A DNA stretch of 64,000 nt, taken from Allium sativum. Its lineage: Eukaryota > Streptophyta > Magnoliopsida > Asparagales > Amaryllidaceae. The DNA lies in the NCBI GenBank assembly GCA_030737875.1, contig CM060910.1, forward strand, positions 614,929,303-614,993,302. The letters are read 5' to 3'. Of the stretch, positions 1 through 12,107 are shown in pieces. A program made the translations under genes and the position numbers. Positions within the stretch are counted from its first letter, which is position 1, and every line of letters starts with the position of its first letter. The notes under the pieces were generated by a model, which was not told the origin of the DNA, did not search any database, and saw only the letters and a list, made by a program, of their open reading frames with translations.

Positions 1-478
1 ATGAAACCACTTTTGTTGGATCCAGAATGTCAAATCATTGCTAGATTCCAATTTTCATAATTTTTGGAATTATTATGTGAGCGTGACAAAAGAAAACGTG
101 TTTTGACAGTTTTAGTCAAATTGGATCGACCAGAAAATGGCCATTTTTCAAACGGTCTCCAAATTCGACAAAATTAGTTTTTTTAGAACCGTATCATCAA
201 CACATAGCAAGATTTGTTTTTTGGGATTTTTTCGAGTCAGTATGTGGCCCCGGTAAATTAAAATATACTTTCAAATTCAATGTATATTAATTTATATTTT
301 AATTTAAAATAAAAATTGATTAAACAATCGAATTGGCTTACGGGACATATCCCATTGTGTCCGGAATGGGGGTATTTGGCTAGGGGCGATGGTCGTTGAG
401 TTCGATTTGGAGTTCGTAATAATAAACATCTATTTTTGGGAATTAAATAAATAAAATAAAATAAATATTATATATTAT

Positions 479-486
479 TATAAATA
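479..486 (+). promoter_or_regulatory. TATA box of element A 5' LTR
   Basis: TATAAATA sits between an AT-rich stretch and the GC-richer leader, where an LTR promoter is expected. The 3' LTR has the same motif at 27215-27222. Transcription would start about 30 bp downstream. This is inferred from sequence only. Confidence 0.55.
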
Positions 487-509
487 CCCTAGTACATACG
501 GCCTAATAC

Positions 510-894
510 TAACCGTAAACCCCAAGATAATCAGCTGCCGTTATATTAAAACTAATGGCCAAAAAGCCCTAGAAAAGATTCCATCCGATCTCCCTCTCCC
601 CTTAATAAAAATCAAAACTTCAAACATAACATCGAAGAGCTCGACGAGGGCTTCAATATCAACCGTCAAGATCATCAATAAGTCAGTGCAGCGGTCGGAA
701 TTCCTCCAGAAACGAGCGGCGTTCACAGTGGGTTCTTGCGTTGGTGGGGCCACCGAGCTTGATGACGTGGAGGGTAGAGGTGCGTGGCGCTCCGGTGCTT
801 CGAACGCCGTTGTGGAATGGACTCCGGCCAACTGAGGTGGCGGCGGCGTTAAGACCAAAGGCCAATGTCGAGTTCGATAAAGAGATGATGTCCT
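510..894 (+). other. GC-rich leader of element A (putative exon 1)
   Basis: An island of higher GC follows the TATA box and ends at a splice-donor-like site. Here the donor reads GTAGGT (895-900); the 3' LTR copy reads a consensus GTAAGT (27598-27603). ORFs of up to about 129 codons cross the island in several frames but are not kept open between the two LTR copies, so I do not call a protein. The origin of the island is unknown; capture of a host 5' UTR or exon is possible. Confidence 0.45.
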
Positions 895-1119
895 GTAGGT
901 TAGAGTCAGAAGGAAGAAAGTTTTTTTCCTTACTTAGTTCTAAAAATCAGTTTTTTTTTAAATATAAATACATAAAAAATAAAAATAGTATTGTTATGAA
1001 AAATAAAAATAGTATTGTTATGATAAATAAAAATAATATTGTTTTGAAAAATAAAAATAGTATTATTATGATAAATAAAAGTAGTATTGTTTCGAAAATA
1101 AAAATAAACATTATTTTAA

Positions 1120-1400
1120 AAATAGCATGATAATAAAAAGATGATTTTTAAATCATAAACATTGTTTTAAAAATAGCATGATAATAAAAAGATGATTTTA
1201 AGATCACAAACATTGTTTTAAAAATAGCATGATAATAAAAAGATAATTTTTAAATCATAAACATTGTTTTGAAAATAGCATGATAATAAAAAGATGATTT
1301 TTTTATCATAAACATTGTTTTTAAAATAGCATGATAATAAAAGATGATTTTTAAATCGTATACATAGTTTTAAAAATAGCATGATATTAAAAATATGATT
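1120..1400 (+). repeat. Tandem array, about 51-bp unit (element A 5' LTR)
   Basis: About six units of 51-52 bp, each with the core AATAGCATGATAATAAAA followed by a GATGATTTTTAAATC-like stretch. ATTTAAAT-type symmetry gives each unit a short self-complementary segment. The homologous array in the 3' LTR lies at about 27770-28045. Confidence 0.8.
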
Positions 1401-2646
1401 TTTGAAATACATATAGCATAATAAAAATGGGATATATATATGTATAGCTTAAGTAAAAATATGATTTTCATTATGAATGGCTTTGTTTTAAAAATATGAT
1501 TTTTGGAAATATATAGAACAGTTTAAAAATGTGATTTCTAATTACATATAACATCGTATTAAAATATGATTTTTAATATATATACTGCGTGAAACAGATT
1601 TTGATGGAACTGACTGTAAGCAGAACGGAATCAAAATCGCTAGTTAAAGGCTGACGGAGTGGAAACGAAGGTGAGAACTCCTTACTAAAATTTCTACACA
1701 TTTATTTATTTATTTTTATAATTGAATTGCCAATGTTGATTTTCATCAGTTTAATCATTATAAACTGTATACAGTGCCTATTAGATCACTTTTCTCGTCC
1801 ACAAACCATGGACGATTTAAATTGACTGTATTGTGTGTTATTGAAATGTTTATCACATAAAAATAACATTAATATTAATGTGATAGTGAAATTAAATTAT
1901 AAATATTTACTTATAATTTAAAATAGTGAAAATTGGTTAAATTTAAAACTAATTCAATCTTAATTAGAATTGGTTAAATTTGTTAATCATTAGTTTATTT
2001 AAATTCATTGTTGCTGTTTGAAAACCTCACACGGGTATTAGGATGATATTTAGCATACACTATTCCCAATATTTAGTTATATGTCAATAGATGGATTGAC
2101 AGGTTGTGATGAGCGTTATTTATTTGTTTTAATGCTCACACAGTTGTAAATTTCACTCTGGTTGTGAATGGAGTATTTGTTGATTATTTATCATTATTGT
2201 TGCATACATGCGATGTATGAAATCCATATAACCGAAATTATATGGTAATTGATTGAGTCGCTTTCCGATTCAAAAATAAATAATGTTTTATAAAAAGACA
2301 TTTTAGAATAAAAAAGACATGAATTAAAAGGACATTTTAGATAAATGGACATTTTAGAATAAAGAGCATTTCAGAATAAAGCGCATTTTAAAATAAAGAA
2401 TATTTTAAAATAAAGAATATTTTAAAATAAAGAATCTTTAAAAATAAAGAATATTTTAAAATAAAATGTTTTAACAATAAAAATCACATTTTTATTGTAT
2501 GTATAAAGAATAAAAGAAGCATATGATAAAATACATTTTTGTTAGATAAAAATATTATTTTTAACATGTTGATGAAGTGAATAAAATATTCATGTATTGA
2601 ATAGACTTTTTGAACAATAAAAATTACATTTTTATTGCATATATGA

Positions 2647-3270
2647 TCTATAAAAATGTACATGTAATGAAAAATATATTTTTTCATTAAAAATATTCTT
2701 TTTAATGTGAATTGGAATCTATAAAAATGTACATGTAATGAAAAATATATTTTTTTCATTAAAAATATTCTTTTAATGTGAATAGGAATCTATAAAAATG
2801 TACATGTAATGAAAAATATATTTGTTCGTTAAAAATATTCTTTTTAATGTGAATAAGAATCTATAAAAATGTACATGTAATGAAAAATATATTTTTCATT
2901 AAAAATATTCTTTTTAATGTGAATAGGAATCTATAAAAATGTACATGTAATGGAAAATATTTTTGTTCATTAAAAATATTCTTTTTAATGTGAATATGAA
3001 TCTATAAAAAGGTACATGTAATGAAATATATTTGTTCATTAAAAATATTCTTTTTAATGTGAATAGGAATCTATAAAAATGTACATGTAATGGAAAATAT
3101 ATTTTTTTCATTAAAAATATTCTTTTTAATGTGAATATGAATTTATAAAAATGTACATGTAATGAAATATATATTTGTTTATTAAAATATTCTTTTTAAT
3201 ATGAATATGAAGCGCATAATATTTACATGTAATAAAATATATTATTGTTCATTAAAAATATTCTTTTTAC
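2647..3270 (+). repeat. Tandem array, about 71-bp unit (element A 5' LTR)
   Basis: Eight to nine units, with starts near 2647, 2718, 2789, 2860, 2930, 3001, 3070, 3142 and 3212. Each unit has TCTATAAAAATG, the palindrome TACATGTA, and an inverted pair ATTAAAAA / TTTTTAAT around ATATTC. The units can fold as hairpins in RNA or single-stranded DNA. The last unit is degenerate. The matching array of the 3' LTR is at 29368-29935. Confidence 0.85.
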
Positions 3271-5769
3271 ATGTAATGAAATAAATGGTTGTGGAATCGC
3301 CGAATAAAATCTAAATATAAATATATAAATTAAACGAATCGTGCGCGGTAGTTCGCGTTTTGAAATCGTAATTTTAAATGATTATATCGGGAGATCTTAC
3401 CGTCGGATTCTCCTAAAACCGGAACCTTGGGTTTGTATCGAAAAGAGCTTTGTAATGAATATGAGAGATTTGAAATCTAACGGTTGGATTTGGAACTTTG
3501 TCCAAATCAAATTTGGAAAAGGTTGCTATAGATGCAGTTCAGTGGCCGTTATTGGAAATCGACTGTACGGGCCTTAATAAAATTATTAAAAATATGTAAA
3601 AATTATGCAAATCATAATAAATGATTTGAAAAGAATTTGGATGAAAAATTCCAATTTTGTAAAGATAAAATATTTTTTTTTCAAAATGAACTAGTTATTA
3701 ACTAGAATAATAATCCAGTGTTTTTAAATAAATAAAATAAATTGGATTTTGGTTTTGTCGTGAATGGTGTCCTAAATAACACTGTTCTTGAACCTCGTAT
3801 GAATTTATAAATCTTTTAATTAAGATTATTATAGTTTCCAATTTTATTTAGCAACTGGTATAAAATGAAATGTAAATTGGGTTTATTGTGAACTGTGTTT
3901 TTAAAGACATTCGTTCTCTAACCCGATTAACAGTGAAAATATAATTTGGAATTTATAAATCTTTTATTAAGATTTAAATGGAAATTTTCTAAAGAAATGT
4001 TTTCCAATTTAATATATTAAATTATTCGATTTGGTAAAAATCGAGATGAGCTTCTGTGAAGGAAGACCGTTACTATATATGGAATTTAAAAGGCCTTGCT
4101 GCTATTCCATTTATATTATTAGTCTGACACGGGAATTTATATCGATTATATACTGTTATGATTTCCGTGTAGATTCCATTTTTGAAAAAAAAGATGAATT
4201 TGGGTTTATCGTGAACAATGATTTAAAATAACATTTGTTCTTTAACCTAGTTAAAGATAAAGATTAATTTCCTAAATTTGAATAATCATAAAGTAATGAT
4301 TTTTGGTATTAAAACAAGATTAAAGTTTTAATAAATCTCTAATTAGATTGAAATAGGAATGAGATAAATTTATTTATTGATTTCTTGAAATGATCGAGAA
4401 CGGAGTACCACCAGTTTTACTCCAGACGATAGTTAATCTTTAATTAGATTTAAACGTGAAATGGTAATTAAATTTACCGATAACACTGTGGGTGTAAGAT
4501 GTGGAGTGCTACTAGTTTTTCTCCATAGGATGAATAGGTTGGGATTGGGATAATAAATATAAATAAATGATTACTTTGGTAAGGTTCGATAATCCCGACT
4601 AGTTAATGAAATCTTTTGAAATTGATATCCAAAGGAATATTAAAAAATAAATTTAAAAGAATTTATCTTTGATAAAATTAATGGGAACCTTTCCCTAATA
4701 ATGTGAATATTTAATTAAAAGAATATTCTGAATTGGAATGAGGCGTATGTTGTGTTTTTTTATAGCGCTTGATTATAAATTACGCGAATTATTCGGAAAG
4801 ACTGGATTTAACCCATTCTGAATAATTGATACGACGACCAATAGTCGAAGATGAATACGATGGTTGAAGACTGGAGATCTTTACATCGTTGATTAGTGAC
4901 GTCTTGATTGGGCCATACACCCAAGACAAGGTAATAAGTGGTAATTGTTCAAACGTACTTGGAGATCGACGGATTTGCGAGGACCTCTCTCCTGTATTGG
5001 ACATATGGGACGAGGAATAAGATGCCTCCTGTTTTGTTCAAACCCAAAATGGACTTGTAAATGGATGGTATGTCTGACGTTGCATTCCTTTATGCTGTAT
5101 TCATTGATCTCTGCTAAATATATATATATATATATCTGTTTGGTGGCGGAGAATTTATTCTCTTGCTTAACACCCTTCTCTGAGACGTACGAGCTTAGAG
5201 GTTATATATTGGTAGAAATCAATGGTATGGTATGGATTGACAATGTGGCATGCTGAGATGCAAATGATCAAGGCTTTTGTTGAAAAGCAGAGCCTGGTAG
5301 TTGATGATTAAAGCACAAATTTAATTAGCATAGCTTTGTGTAACGTTACTTCACGAGCCTCACACCCCGGTACAAACCAAAAACGGTATAGTGACTTCAT
5401 GGAAATGGACATATGTTAGTTCTAGCTACAAGTAACGTCATGGTATAGAGCCTAAACTGTTTACTTATGTGGAAGTCCCTTATTATTTGTTGGAAAGCGA
5501 GGTACCTCAGATATGATTTGAGTCCCTAGTGGCTCTATAGTGGTCGACATTACTGACCCATTTTAGAGGTTCGATAGAACCGGCTAACATATATTTTATG
5601 GTATAACTAATCATCGACAGATGACCGACCATGAAGATCCAAGGGGTTCACTGGGGGATCCTGAGGCACTTGCTAGTGTCTCAAAATTGGTGAGGATAAT
5701 CCCTTGCCTCGGTTCATAGATGGAAACCCAATTTCCAATACGAGATATTCAGTTTTAGTTGTAAATATA

Positions 5770-5774
5770 TATAT
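5770..5774. repeat. Target-site duplication TATAT, left copy (element B)
   Basis: TATAT directly precedes the TG of element B and recurs at 11173-11177 directly after its terminal CA. The site lies in a TA-rich run, which weakens the exact register. The uninterrupted version of the site at 43960-43980 supports the insertion point. Confidence 0.7.
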
Positions 5775-6176
5775 TGTGACGATCCCAAAACCCTGTGGCA
5801 CGGTGTTAAGGATAATCATTGGAATATAACACATTAAATCATCATTAGCAAAGCACAGATAATAGCATAAATAGAAAATAGAATAATTTACACACATATG
5901 ACAGCGGAATCATATAGATATCATCACATCAGAGAAGCACGGTACATGATACAACTTAGTGCATAATGCTACATAATCATTCATCATCGCCTGAGGCGGA
6001 ATCATACATAAAGAGTACACAAAGAAATATCAGTCTACATCGCCAATGGCGGAATCATAATATAGATACAATAATGGCGGAGAAAATCCAAGTCAGCATG
6101 GTGTAGTCAAGCCTCGCCATGAGCCAAAAGGTGCGTCAGAAACCTGTAACTAGGCTGCCCGTGTGAAAATGAGGGC

Positions 6177-6209
6177 ACCCGAGTTTGCAAGGTGAAACAA
6201 ACTACGAGT
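6177..6209 (-). other. Conserved stem-loop near LTR end (element B)
   Basis: On the minus strand the arms ACUCG/CGGGU and GUUUG/CAAAC pair around a small internal loop. In the other families the distal arm ends UUUA/UAAA, so the G-C pair here replaces an A-U pair. A CAGTC/GACTG mini-hairpin immediately precedes it, as in the other elements. Confidence 0.55.
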
Positions 6210-7699
6210 CAGTCATGGGACTGGTATGAGAAATCTACTTAACTTATTAACAACAATAATGAGGCAAATCAAAGGACCACGCCACTTTCGCAGAATGGGT
6301 TTACTCCAATGAGTGCTAGTGCATGAAATAAAGTAAATGATTAAATCATCGCAATGCTTTTTATAAATGAAGCCATTATAAGACTCAGGTCCCATCACAC
6401 AATGCAACGCAAGCCGGAGGATAGAGTTTTTACCTTATAATGGCCAAAGATGCTTCATACGAATAAAACAAAAGTGCTTGATATTATTACTAGTATATAT
6501 ATGTTTCAAAAGCGATTTCAATCATAAATATCAATCATAGGCGGCATAAATGACCCATACCACTATGTCGCCATACTAATAATACAATCACGTCCGCATA
6601 TTTCGTATTGGAAATTGGGTTCCTTCATGAGTCGAGGCAAGGGGCAAGCTCCTCTCCGATTCGAGACACTCTAGCAAATGCCTCGGGACCGCACACAGCA
6701 ATCCCCTGGATCCTCCAAGGCCGGTCCTCTCTTACTTTTGAGGATTAATTATTCCTGAACACACGTTTCCTGGTCCTTACAGACCTATAATCGAGGCGCC
6801 TTGCATTCCAACAACCACACAGGTGAAAAGTAGATATAAATGTCAGGGCTGGGAGGTCACTGACACCATCATAGCTAGAAAGAAACGTCGTGCACTCCTT
6901 GGGTCCTTCTCCCGTTTTTGACTCATACCGAGGTGTGAGGCTCGCGAATTCACGTTATACACAAAGCTACGTCACACAGACCATGCTTTGATCATCAACC
7001 ACAAGACTTCGCTTTGCAACAGAAGCCTTGATCATATGCCACTTAGGCGTGCCACACAGGCAATCCACTCTATGCGACTGATTTCTATCGATATATAACC
7101 TCTGAGCTCGTACGGCTCAGAGAAGGGCGTTAAGCAAGAGAATAAATTCTCCGCCGCCAAACAGATATATATTTAACAGAGATCAATCAGCATAGAACAA
7201 AATCTAATGTTAGGCACACAGTCCATTTATAAGTCCGTTCTGGGTCTGAACGAAACTGGAGGCACCAATTCCTCGCATATCCGTACAATCAATAGTATGT
7301 TTGGACGACTACTACTTCAATTCCTTCATGGTAGCTACTCCAATCACGAGCATCAGTAGCGCCCATCCATCCAATGTGGAGATCGTCGGTCTTCAGCCAT
7401 CTTCGACTCTTCGACTTCTCAACGTCGATCGATTATTTGAAATGAGATAAACTCGGCCTTTTCAAATAACCCACGTATATTTAGATTTTCAAATCAATTA
7501 ATAACATGGTTGGACTATTCAACATCCACATTTAAGTTATTTAGTTATAATTTTCATGTCAAATACATTCAACCATCACATATAAAGCAAACACAACAAA
7601 ATTGGTCTAATTCCACTCTATATCGTCTATAGTATTTTATAACGATATATCGCCATTTTTATTTAATTTAAAACGACCATATTTAATTAAACGACGTTT

Positions 7700-8165
7700 C
7701 AGGTCGTGTCGATGCACTGGCGCTGCTTTTCACTAATTTTGTTTTACACATATCTGAAAATCTAACCGTTGGATCTTCACAAATTTGGTATCATTGGGAA
7801 GGTCATTTCAAAACGAATCCAACGGTTTCAGTTTTGGGAAAATCCGACGGTCGGATCTTCCACACTAGCCATTTGAAGTTACGATTTCAATTTACGAACT
7901 ACAGCGTCGTTATTCGATTTAATTTTAATTATATTTATATATATATATAAATATAATCGTTTCTGGCGCTGTTTTTCTTCAGATTTGAATTAAACATTCC
8001 AGACAATCCAACCGTCGGATCTTCACAAAGTTGGTGCCGTTGGAAAGATATTTCCAAGGCGAACCCAACGGTTGCGGTTTCGGGAAAATCCAATGGTCGG
8101 ATTTCCCGTACTAGTCGTTTGAAATCAAAGTTTCAAAACACGAACTGCACAGCCACGTTTCGTTT
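7700..8165 (-). repeat. Direct duplication of about 240 bp in element B
   Basis: Two adjacent diverged copies of one module. Each has, on the minus strand, a GATCCGAC-type motif, an AACCGTTGG motif, GTGAAGATCC and a CAGCGCCAG box. The module corresponds to the single CCGTCGG module of the other LTRs (for example 14975-15130 in C). Function unknown. Confidence 0.7.
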
Positions 8166-8245
8166 TAATTCTATTTATATTTATATATTTATATAAATAT
8201 AGTTCATTCAAAATTTCCTATATCGTTTCCACTTCAATTAATTCA

Positions 8246-8480
8246 CTAACGCCTTTAAATTTCAGAAAATTTCGCCATAACCTCCTTTGTACGGGAGGGT
8301 CTGGGAAAATTCCCAAATAGCCACACGGGCATCTCATATCAAAAAAAAAAAAAAAAAAGCCAAGCGGCTAGCCAACAAGCTCATAAAATTATCACCCAAA
8401 CAAAACAGTAAATATGTACCTATTTGTCGGGCACAAAATTTTATTTCTCTTCTCTAGCCCCTTTGCTTTAACCTGTTCAA
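8246..8480 (-). ncRNA. Conserved internal domain, element B copy (inside an LTR)
   Basis: On the minus strand this matches the internal domains of C (18659-18910) and D (36953-37190). In order it has TGAACAGGT, GGGGCTAGAG, CCCGACAAATAGGTACAT, TACTGTTTTGTTTGGGTGA, TTTTATGAG, GGCTAGCCGCTTGGC, a homopolymer T run (A-tract 8341-8358 on plus), GGAGGTTATGGCGAAA and GGCGTTAG. Flanking sequence is unrelated between the elements. Candidate structured RNA; no known family recognised. Confidence 0.6.
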
Positions 8481-9568
8481 TAGATATGCATGTACATATA
8501 TACAATTTCTATCACTTATCATTTTCCATTCAATTTCATATTTGATTTACTTTGGTTTAAAAACACCATTCATTCTAATGTTGCATGCATAGGCCAAAAT
8601 CGTATCATTAGCTAATTAATGTATATTTCAACTCATGCATATTTATTTGAACAAGTGGCTGTTTTTAACACTTCACATTTCAAAGATGATAATTTTGGCG
8701 AATTAAAATAGATTTCAACACATGACTATTTTATTTAGTTCCAATGCATGTTAAAAATAATATTTCTTTCACAAATTTTTATTTCAACGCTCGCATATCT
8801 TTAGCATAACAAACATATGATAAAAATGATATTTTTATCGTTCAAAATATTTATTCGACAAATGGATGTTTTCAACACTTCATAGTTTCAATAAAAATGT
8901 AATTTTTATTGTTCCATCTTTTTATTCAACACATGAACTTTTCCACTGCACACACTTCTCAACAAATGAGCATTTCCACACATGGACATTTTATTTATGT
9001 TGTTCATATTAGAAAGATGGAATTTTTATTGTTGGAACTATTTATATAAGGCTAACATTTTTCATACTTCATATATATATAAAAATGTGATTTTTATTGT
9101 TTAAACACTTCATTCATTCACAAATGAATTTAATTTTCACACAACACTTTTCAACGTACAAACATTTCCATACATGGATATAGTTTCGATATACAGCTTT
9201 AATTTCAACGCATGAAAATAATTTCAACATATGAAAATAATTCTAATACACAAAGATTATTTAAAATTTCGGCAGCATAACGGCAGGGTAGTTAAAACCG
9301 GCACCGTCCCTAGTAAGCCTCCTCGCTCTACCTTAAAACCTCGCGGTTTTTTACAATGGGGATTCATGCATCTAATTCGCACGCAGGCGGCATGTTTATT
9401 TTTATTTCCACAAATATTTCCAATTCATTTCAATCACCAATGGGTATTTTTCAACCACAACCAAACAATGTCAACCACAAACAATTATTCAACCATTCGT
9501 ATTTTTCATCCAATATTTCACACCAATTCACAACAATAAATATCGTCCATGGTTTGTGGATGAGGGGA

Positions 9569-9572
<4 letters not shown>

Positions 9573-9601
<29 letters not shown>
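9573..9601. repeat. (AT)n microsatellite
   Basis: An uninterrupted alternating AT run of about 28 bp in the AT-rich middle of element B. The ORFs crossing it translate to Y-I repeats and are not genes. Confidence 0.9.
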
Positions 9602-9604
<3 letters not shown>

Positions 9605-9952
9605 GCTATATTTCACTTGCATTTCAACACATATATCAATTATTCTATACATGTAAAAAATCATACTTCGCTTATATAGCTTACACTACGCATGTACATG
9701 AGGTATACAACACGTATGTAATTTATATTTCGCTAATATAAATTATACACGACATTTTACATTCAAATTCACGTTAATATAGATTTCTCACATTGGTTTT
9801 CGGAGTGCTAAAAATCGATACGATGTCAGAAAAATCCGCGGCTTTTTCTATTGGGTAGAGAGCTTCCTTACGGTCCCGATGTTTCCTGTTTCATCGAATT
9901 TCATCAACACATCAAAAAGATATGATTTTTCAAAGTGTAAAGATCAAAAAGA

Positions 9953-9958
9953 ACTCAC
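9953..9958 (-). other. Splice-donor-like site, element B
   Basis: On the minus strand the leader ends GTGAAAG|GTGAGTTC, a near-consensus plant 5' splice site at the change from a GC-rich leader to AT-rich sequence. The same arrangement occurs in A, C, D and F. Confidence 0.45.
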
Positions 9959-10181
9959 CTTTCACGAAGGTTCAAAACTAGGTTTGCGGTTTTCACGAGA
10001 ACCAGGGCATGAGGGGATGATCAGCGAGTTGGACGTGGAAGAGCTTCGAGAGGGCTACAGGCGCGCGGCGGTTTGGTGGCGTTCGGTGTTCCAGATCGGC
10101 GACGGCGGCGGTTTAAAGGTCGGAACTTTGGAGGGGGATATCTCGACGTAGAAGCAACGATAGGGGGAGCTCCTTATATGG
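9959..10181 (-). promoter_or_regulatory. Element B TATA box and GC-rich leader
   Basis: On the minus strand, CATATAAGG (TATA-like, plus 10172-10180) precedes a GC-rich leader with CGCCGCCGTCGCC-type stretches that ends at the donor-like site 9953-9958. Upstream (10255-10320) lies a long C-rich tract on the minus strand. No long sense ORF is present. Confidence 0.45.
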
Positions 10182-11503
10182 ATTTGAAGAGAGGAAGGAG
10201 AACTACAAAAAGTTGAACTGGGGGAGGAGCTAATTCGGGCTGTGGCGATCAGAAATCGCCAGGGAAGGGGGGGAGCTTTTCCGTCGTCGATGTCGGGATC
10301 GGGGGGGAGGGGGGGGGGTTTCTGATATTTTATTTATTTATTTATGAATGGAGAAATATGATTGGTCGATGGTTTTATTAAATTTTTAAATAGTGTTTTC
10401 TCAAACGAACTTCTTTTCAAACCCAACGACTGTCACCCCTAGCTAAATACCCCCATTCCGGACTCAATGGGATATGTTTCGTTGCCTAATTCGACTGTTA
10501 CAGTAAGTTATTTTTCAAATTACAGTATAAAACCTTTAATTTTTAACTTTGAACGTACATTTCAATTTGCCAGGGCCACAAACTGATTCGAAAAATTCCA
10601 AAAAAATAAATCTAGCTAAGTTTTGATGCTACGGTCCCAACAAAACTAGTTTCATCGAATTCTGAGGTCGTTTGAAAAATGGCCATTTTCTGGTCGATCC
10701 AATTTAACAGAAATTGACCAAACACATTTTCTTTTGCCACGCTCACCTACTAGCTTCAAAAATTATGAAATTTGAAACCTAGAAATAATTTGACATCCCG
10801 GACCCAACAAAAGTGGTTTCGTCGAATTCCGAGGTCGTATGCAAAATATCAATTTTCCAGGGCTATATATTCTATATAGCGACCTATCTGAAAATTCATT
10901 CGGCCATAACTTTTGATTCCCGTTATGAAACTTCGATTTTTCAGATTCGTTATAAAGGTATTGACTAACAGATTTAAATGTTTTTGGTTTCGCTAAAATC
11001 CGTTAAATTTTCCACCCTGCACGGTCAGTCAAAGTTTGAATTCAAATTTTCAAACTGACTCACTATTTCTAATTCCATATTTTATTGAAATATTCTATTT
11101 CAATTGCTCAAATTCCTTTGTAATCACCAATTTAAAAATTTTAAATTGGCTCGTATTTTCCGGGTTATTACATATATGGCGATGTAATATAATGGTACCT
11201 GCGCCGCCTATGATTGATACATTTATATTTGAAGTTGATTTCTTCACTTATAGTAATAATAAAAGATGAAATTTCGCGTATCAAGCATATTTGGCTATTA
11301 TAAGGGAAAATCCTATCCTCGACTGCGTTCATTTTGTGATGGGACCTAAGTCTTATAATAGCTTCATTTTTCTAAAAAGCATTACGTTCTTTTATTTTAA
11401 ACTAAGGTTCAAGTGGAGTAAACCCATTCCGTGTTATACGGTGTGGTCCCGTGATTTGCCTAACTTTAAAATCAAGTTTAATAACTGTTTTGAGTTCTCA
11501 CAC

Positions 11504-11552
11504 CAGTCCCAAGACTGACCTAGAGTTTATTGTTTTAACCTTAACTCTAGGT
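11504..11552 (+). other. Paired hairpins near LTR end (element A 5' LTR)
   Basis: The first hairpin has arms CAGTC/GACTG. The second has arms ACCTAGAGTT/AACTCTAGGT, a perfect 10-bp helix. Compared with C (ACCTGGAG.../...CTCTGGGT, with two G-U pairs), positions 4 and 5 are U-A and A-U here. Base pairing is kept although sequence changes, which supports an RNA structure. Confidence 0.65.
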
Positions 11553-11682
11553 GCCCATATTTTCCACACGGGTAGCTAGTAGTTTTGGTTTTGTAGATAT
11601 TATATTCACATGATCCTGGTTTACAGTTGAAACGATATTCGAAAAGCTCTATATCAGTGTATTCCTTCCAGTTGTGTTATGT

Positions 11683-11687
11683 ATTAT
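11683..11687. repeat. Target-site duplication ATTAT, left copy (element C)
   Basis: ATTAT precedes the TG of element C and is repeated at 25381-25385 immediately after its terminal CA. Joining the flanks restores A's LTR, as seen in the homologous stretch near 49425. Confidence 0.9.
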
Positions 11688-12107
11688 TGTAACAACCCGT
11701 AAAATGCGAGCCAGTTTGAAATTTTTATTTTGGCAATTTTAGCGAATTTTGATTATTTAAAATGAATTATTTTAAATAATATCGACGAGAAATTTATTTT
11801 GAATATATTTAGAACGTATATATTATATACGTCGTCGTTAGAAAATAAATATTTATATATAATTATAAATAGAATTGAAAATGGCGCGGTTGTTCGATAA
11901 TTCGATTTCAAACTTCAATTGAATGTACCGGGTGCAAAACAATCCGGATTTTAGTGAAACCAAAAACATTAGGATCAAATTGATGATATCTTTCCAACGA
12001 ATCCGAATAATCGAAATTTCATAGCGGGGATCAAAAGATATGTCCAGATGAAAATTCTGAATAGTCGCTATGGAATTCAGGACCTTAAAAATGGACATTT
12101 TGCAAAC

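Larger units (their letters stand above)
1..5774 (+). mobile_element. Element A, 5' LTR, first segment
   Basis: This is the 5' LTR of a large non-autonomous LTR retrotransposon, entered about 410 bp inside its left end: base 1 aligns with base 26738 of the 3' LTR, which starts near 26326. It holds a U3 with a repeated module and a dyad (351-370), a TATA box (479-486), a GC-rich leader (about 510-894), AT-rich tandem repeats (1120-1400 and 2647-3270), a module carrying CCGTCGGATT (3385-3410) and a conserved 3' portion. The segment is interrupted at 5774 by element B; the LTR resumes at 11173 and, after element C, at 25381. Removing both insertions gives an LTR of roughly 6.9 kb. No long ORF is present. 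Confidence 0.85.
5775..11172 (-). mobile_element. Element B, solo-LTR-like insertion in element A
   Basis: A 5.4-kb unit, TG...CA bounded and flanked by a 5-bp duplication, inserted in A's 5' LTR in reverse orientation. Read on the minus strand it begins TGTAATAACCCGG and follows the usual order: repeated U3 module, dyad (10452-10471), TATA box, GC-rich leader with GTGAGT donor, AT-rich middle, a duplicated CCGTCGG-type module (about 7700-8165) and the conserved hairpins (6177-6209). There is no second LTR, primer-binding site or polypurine tract. Unlike the other LTRs, it carries at 8246-8480 the domain that C, D and F keep between their LTRs. Either this subfamily's LTR absorbed the domain, or this copy is a deletion recombinant of a full element. 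Confidence 0.8.
11173..11687 (+). mobile_element. Element A, 5' LTR, middle segment
   Basis: The continuation of A's 5' LTR between insertions B and C. It matches 48915-49420 in the chimeric LTR piece. It contains the paired hairpins at 11504-11517 and 11518-11552. At 11575-11600 it has a pyrimidine-rich stretch ending TTTTGTAGAT, where the other LTRs have TTTTGCAGAT. It ends at the ATTAT target duplication of C. Confidence 0.85.

Noticed and set aside
9879..10151. A 90-codon plus-strand ORF in a GC-rich island.
   Set aside because: It is antisense to element B's leader and is not shared with related LTRs. The island is better explained as an untranslated leader ending in a donor-like site.
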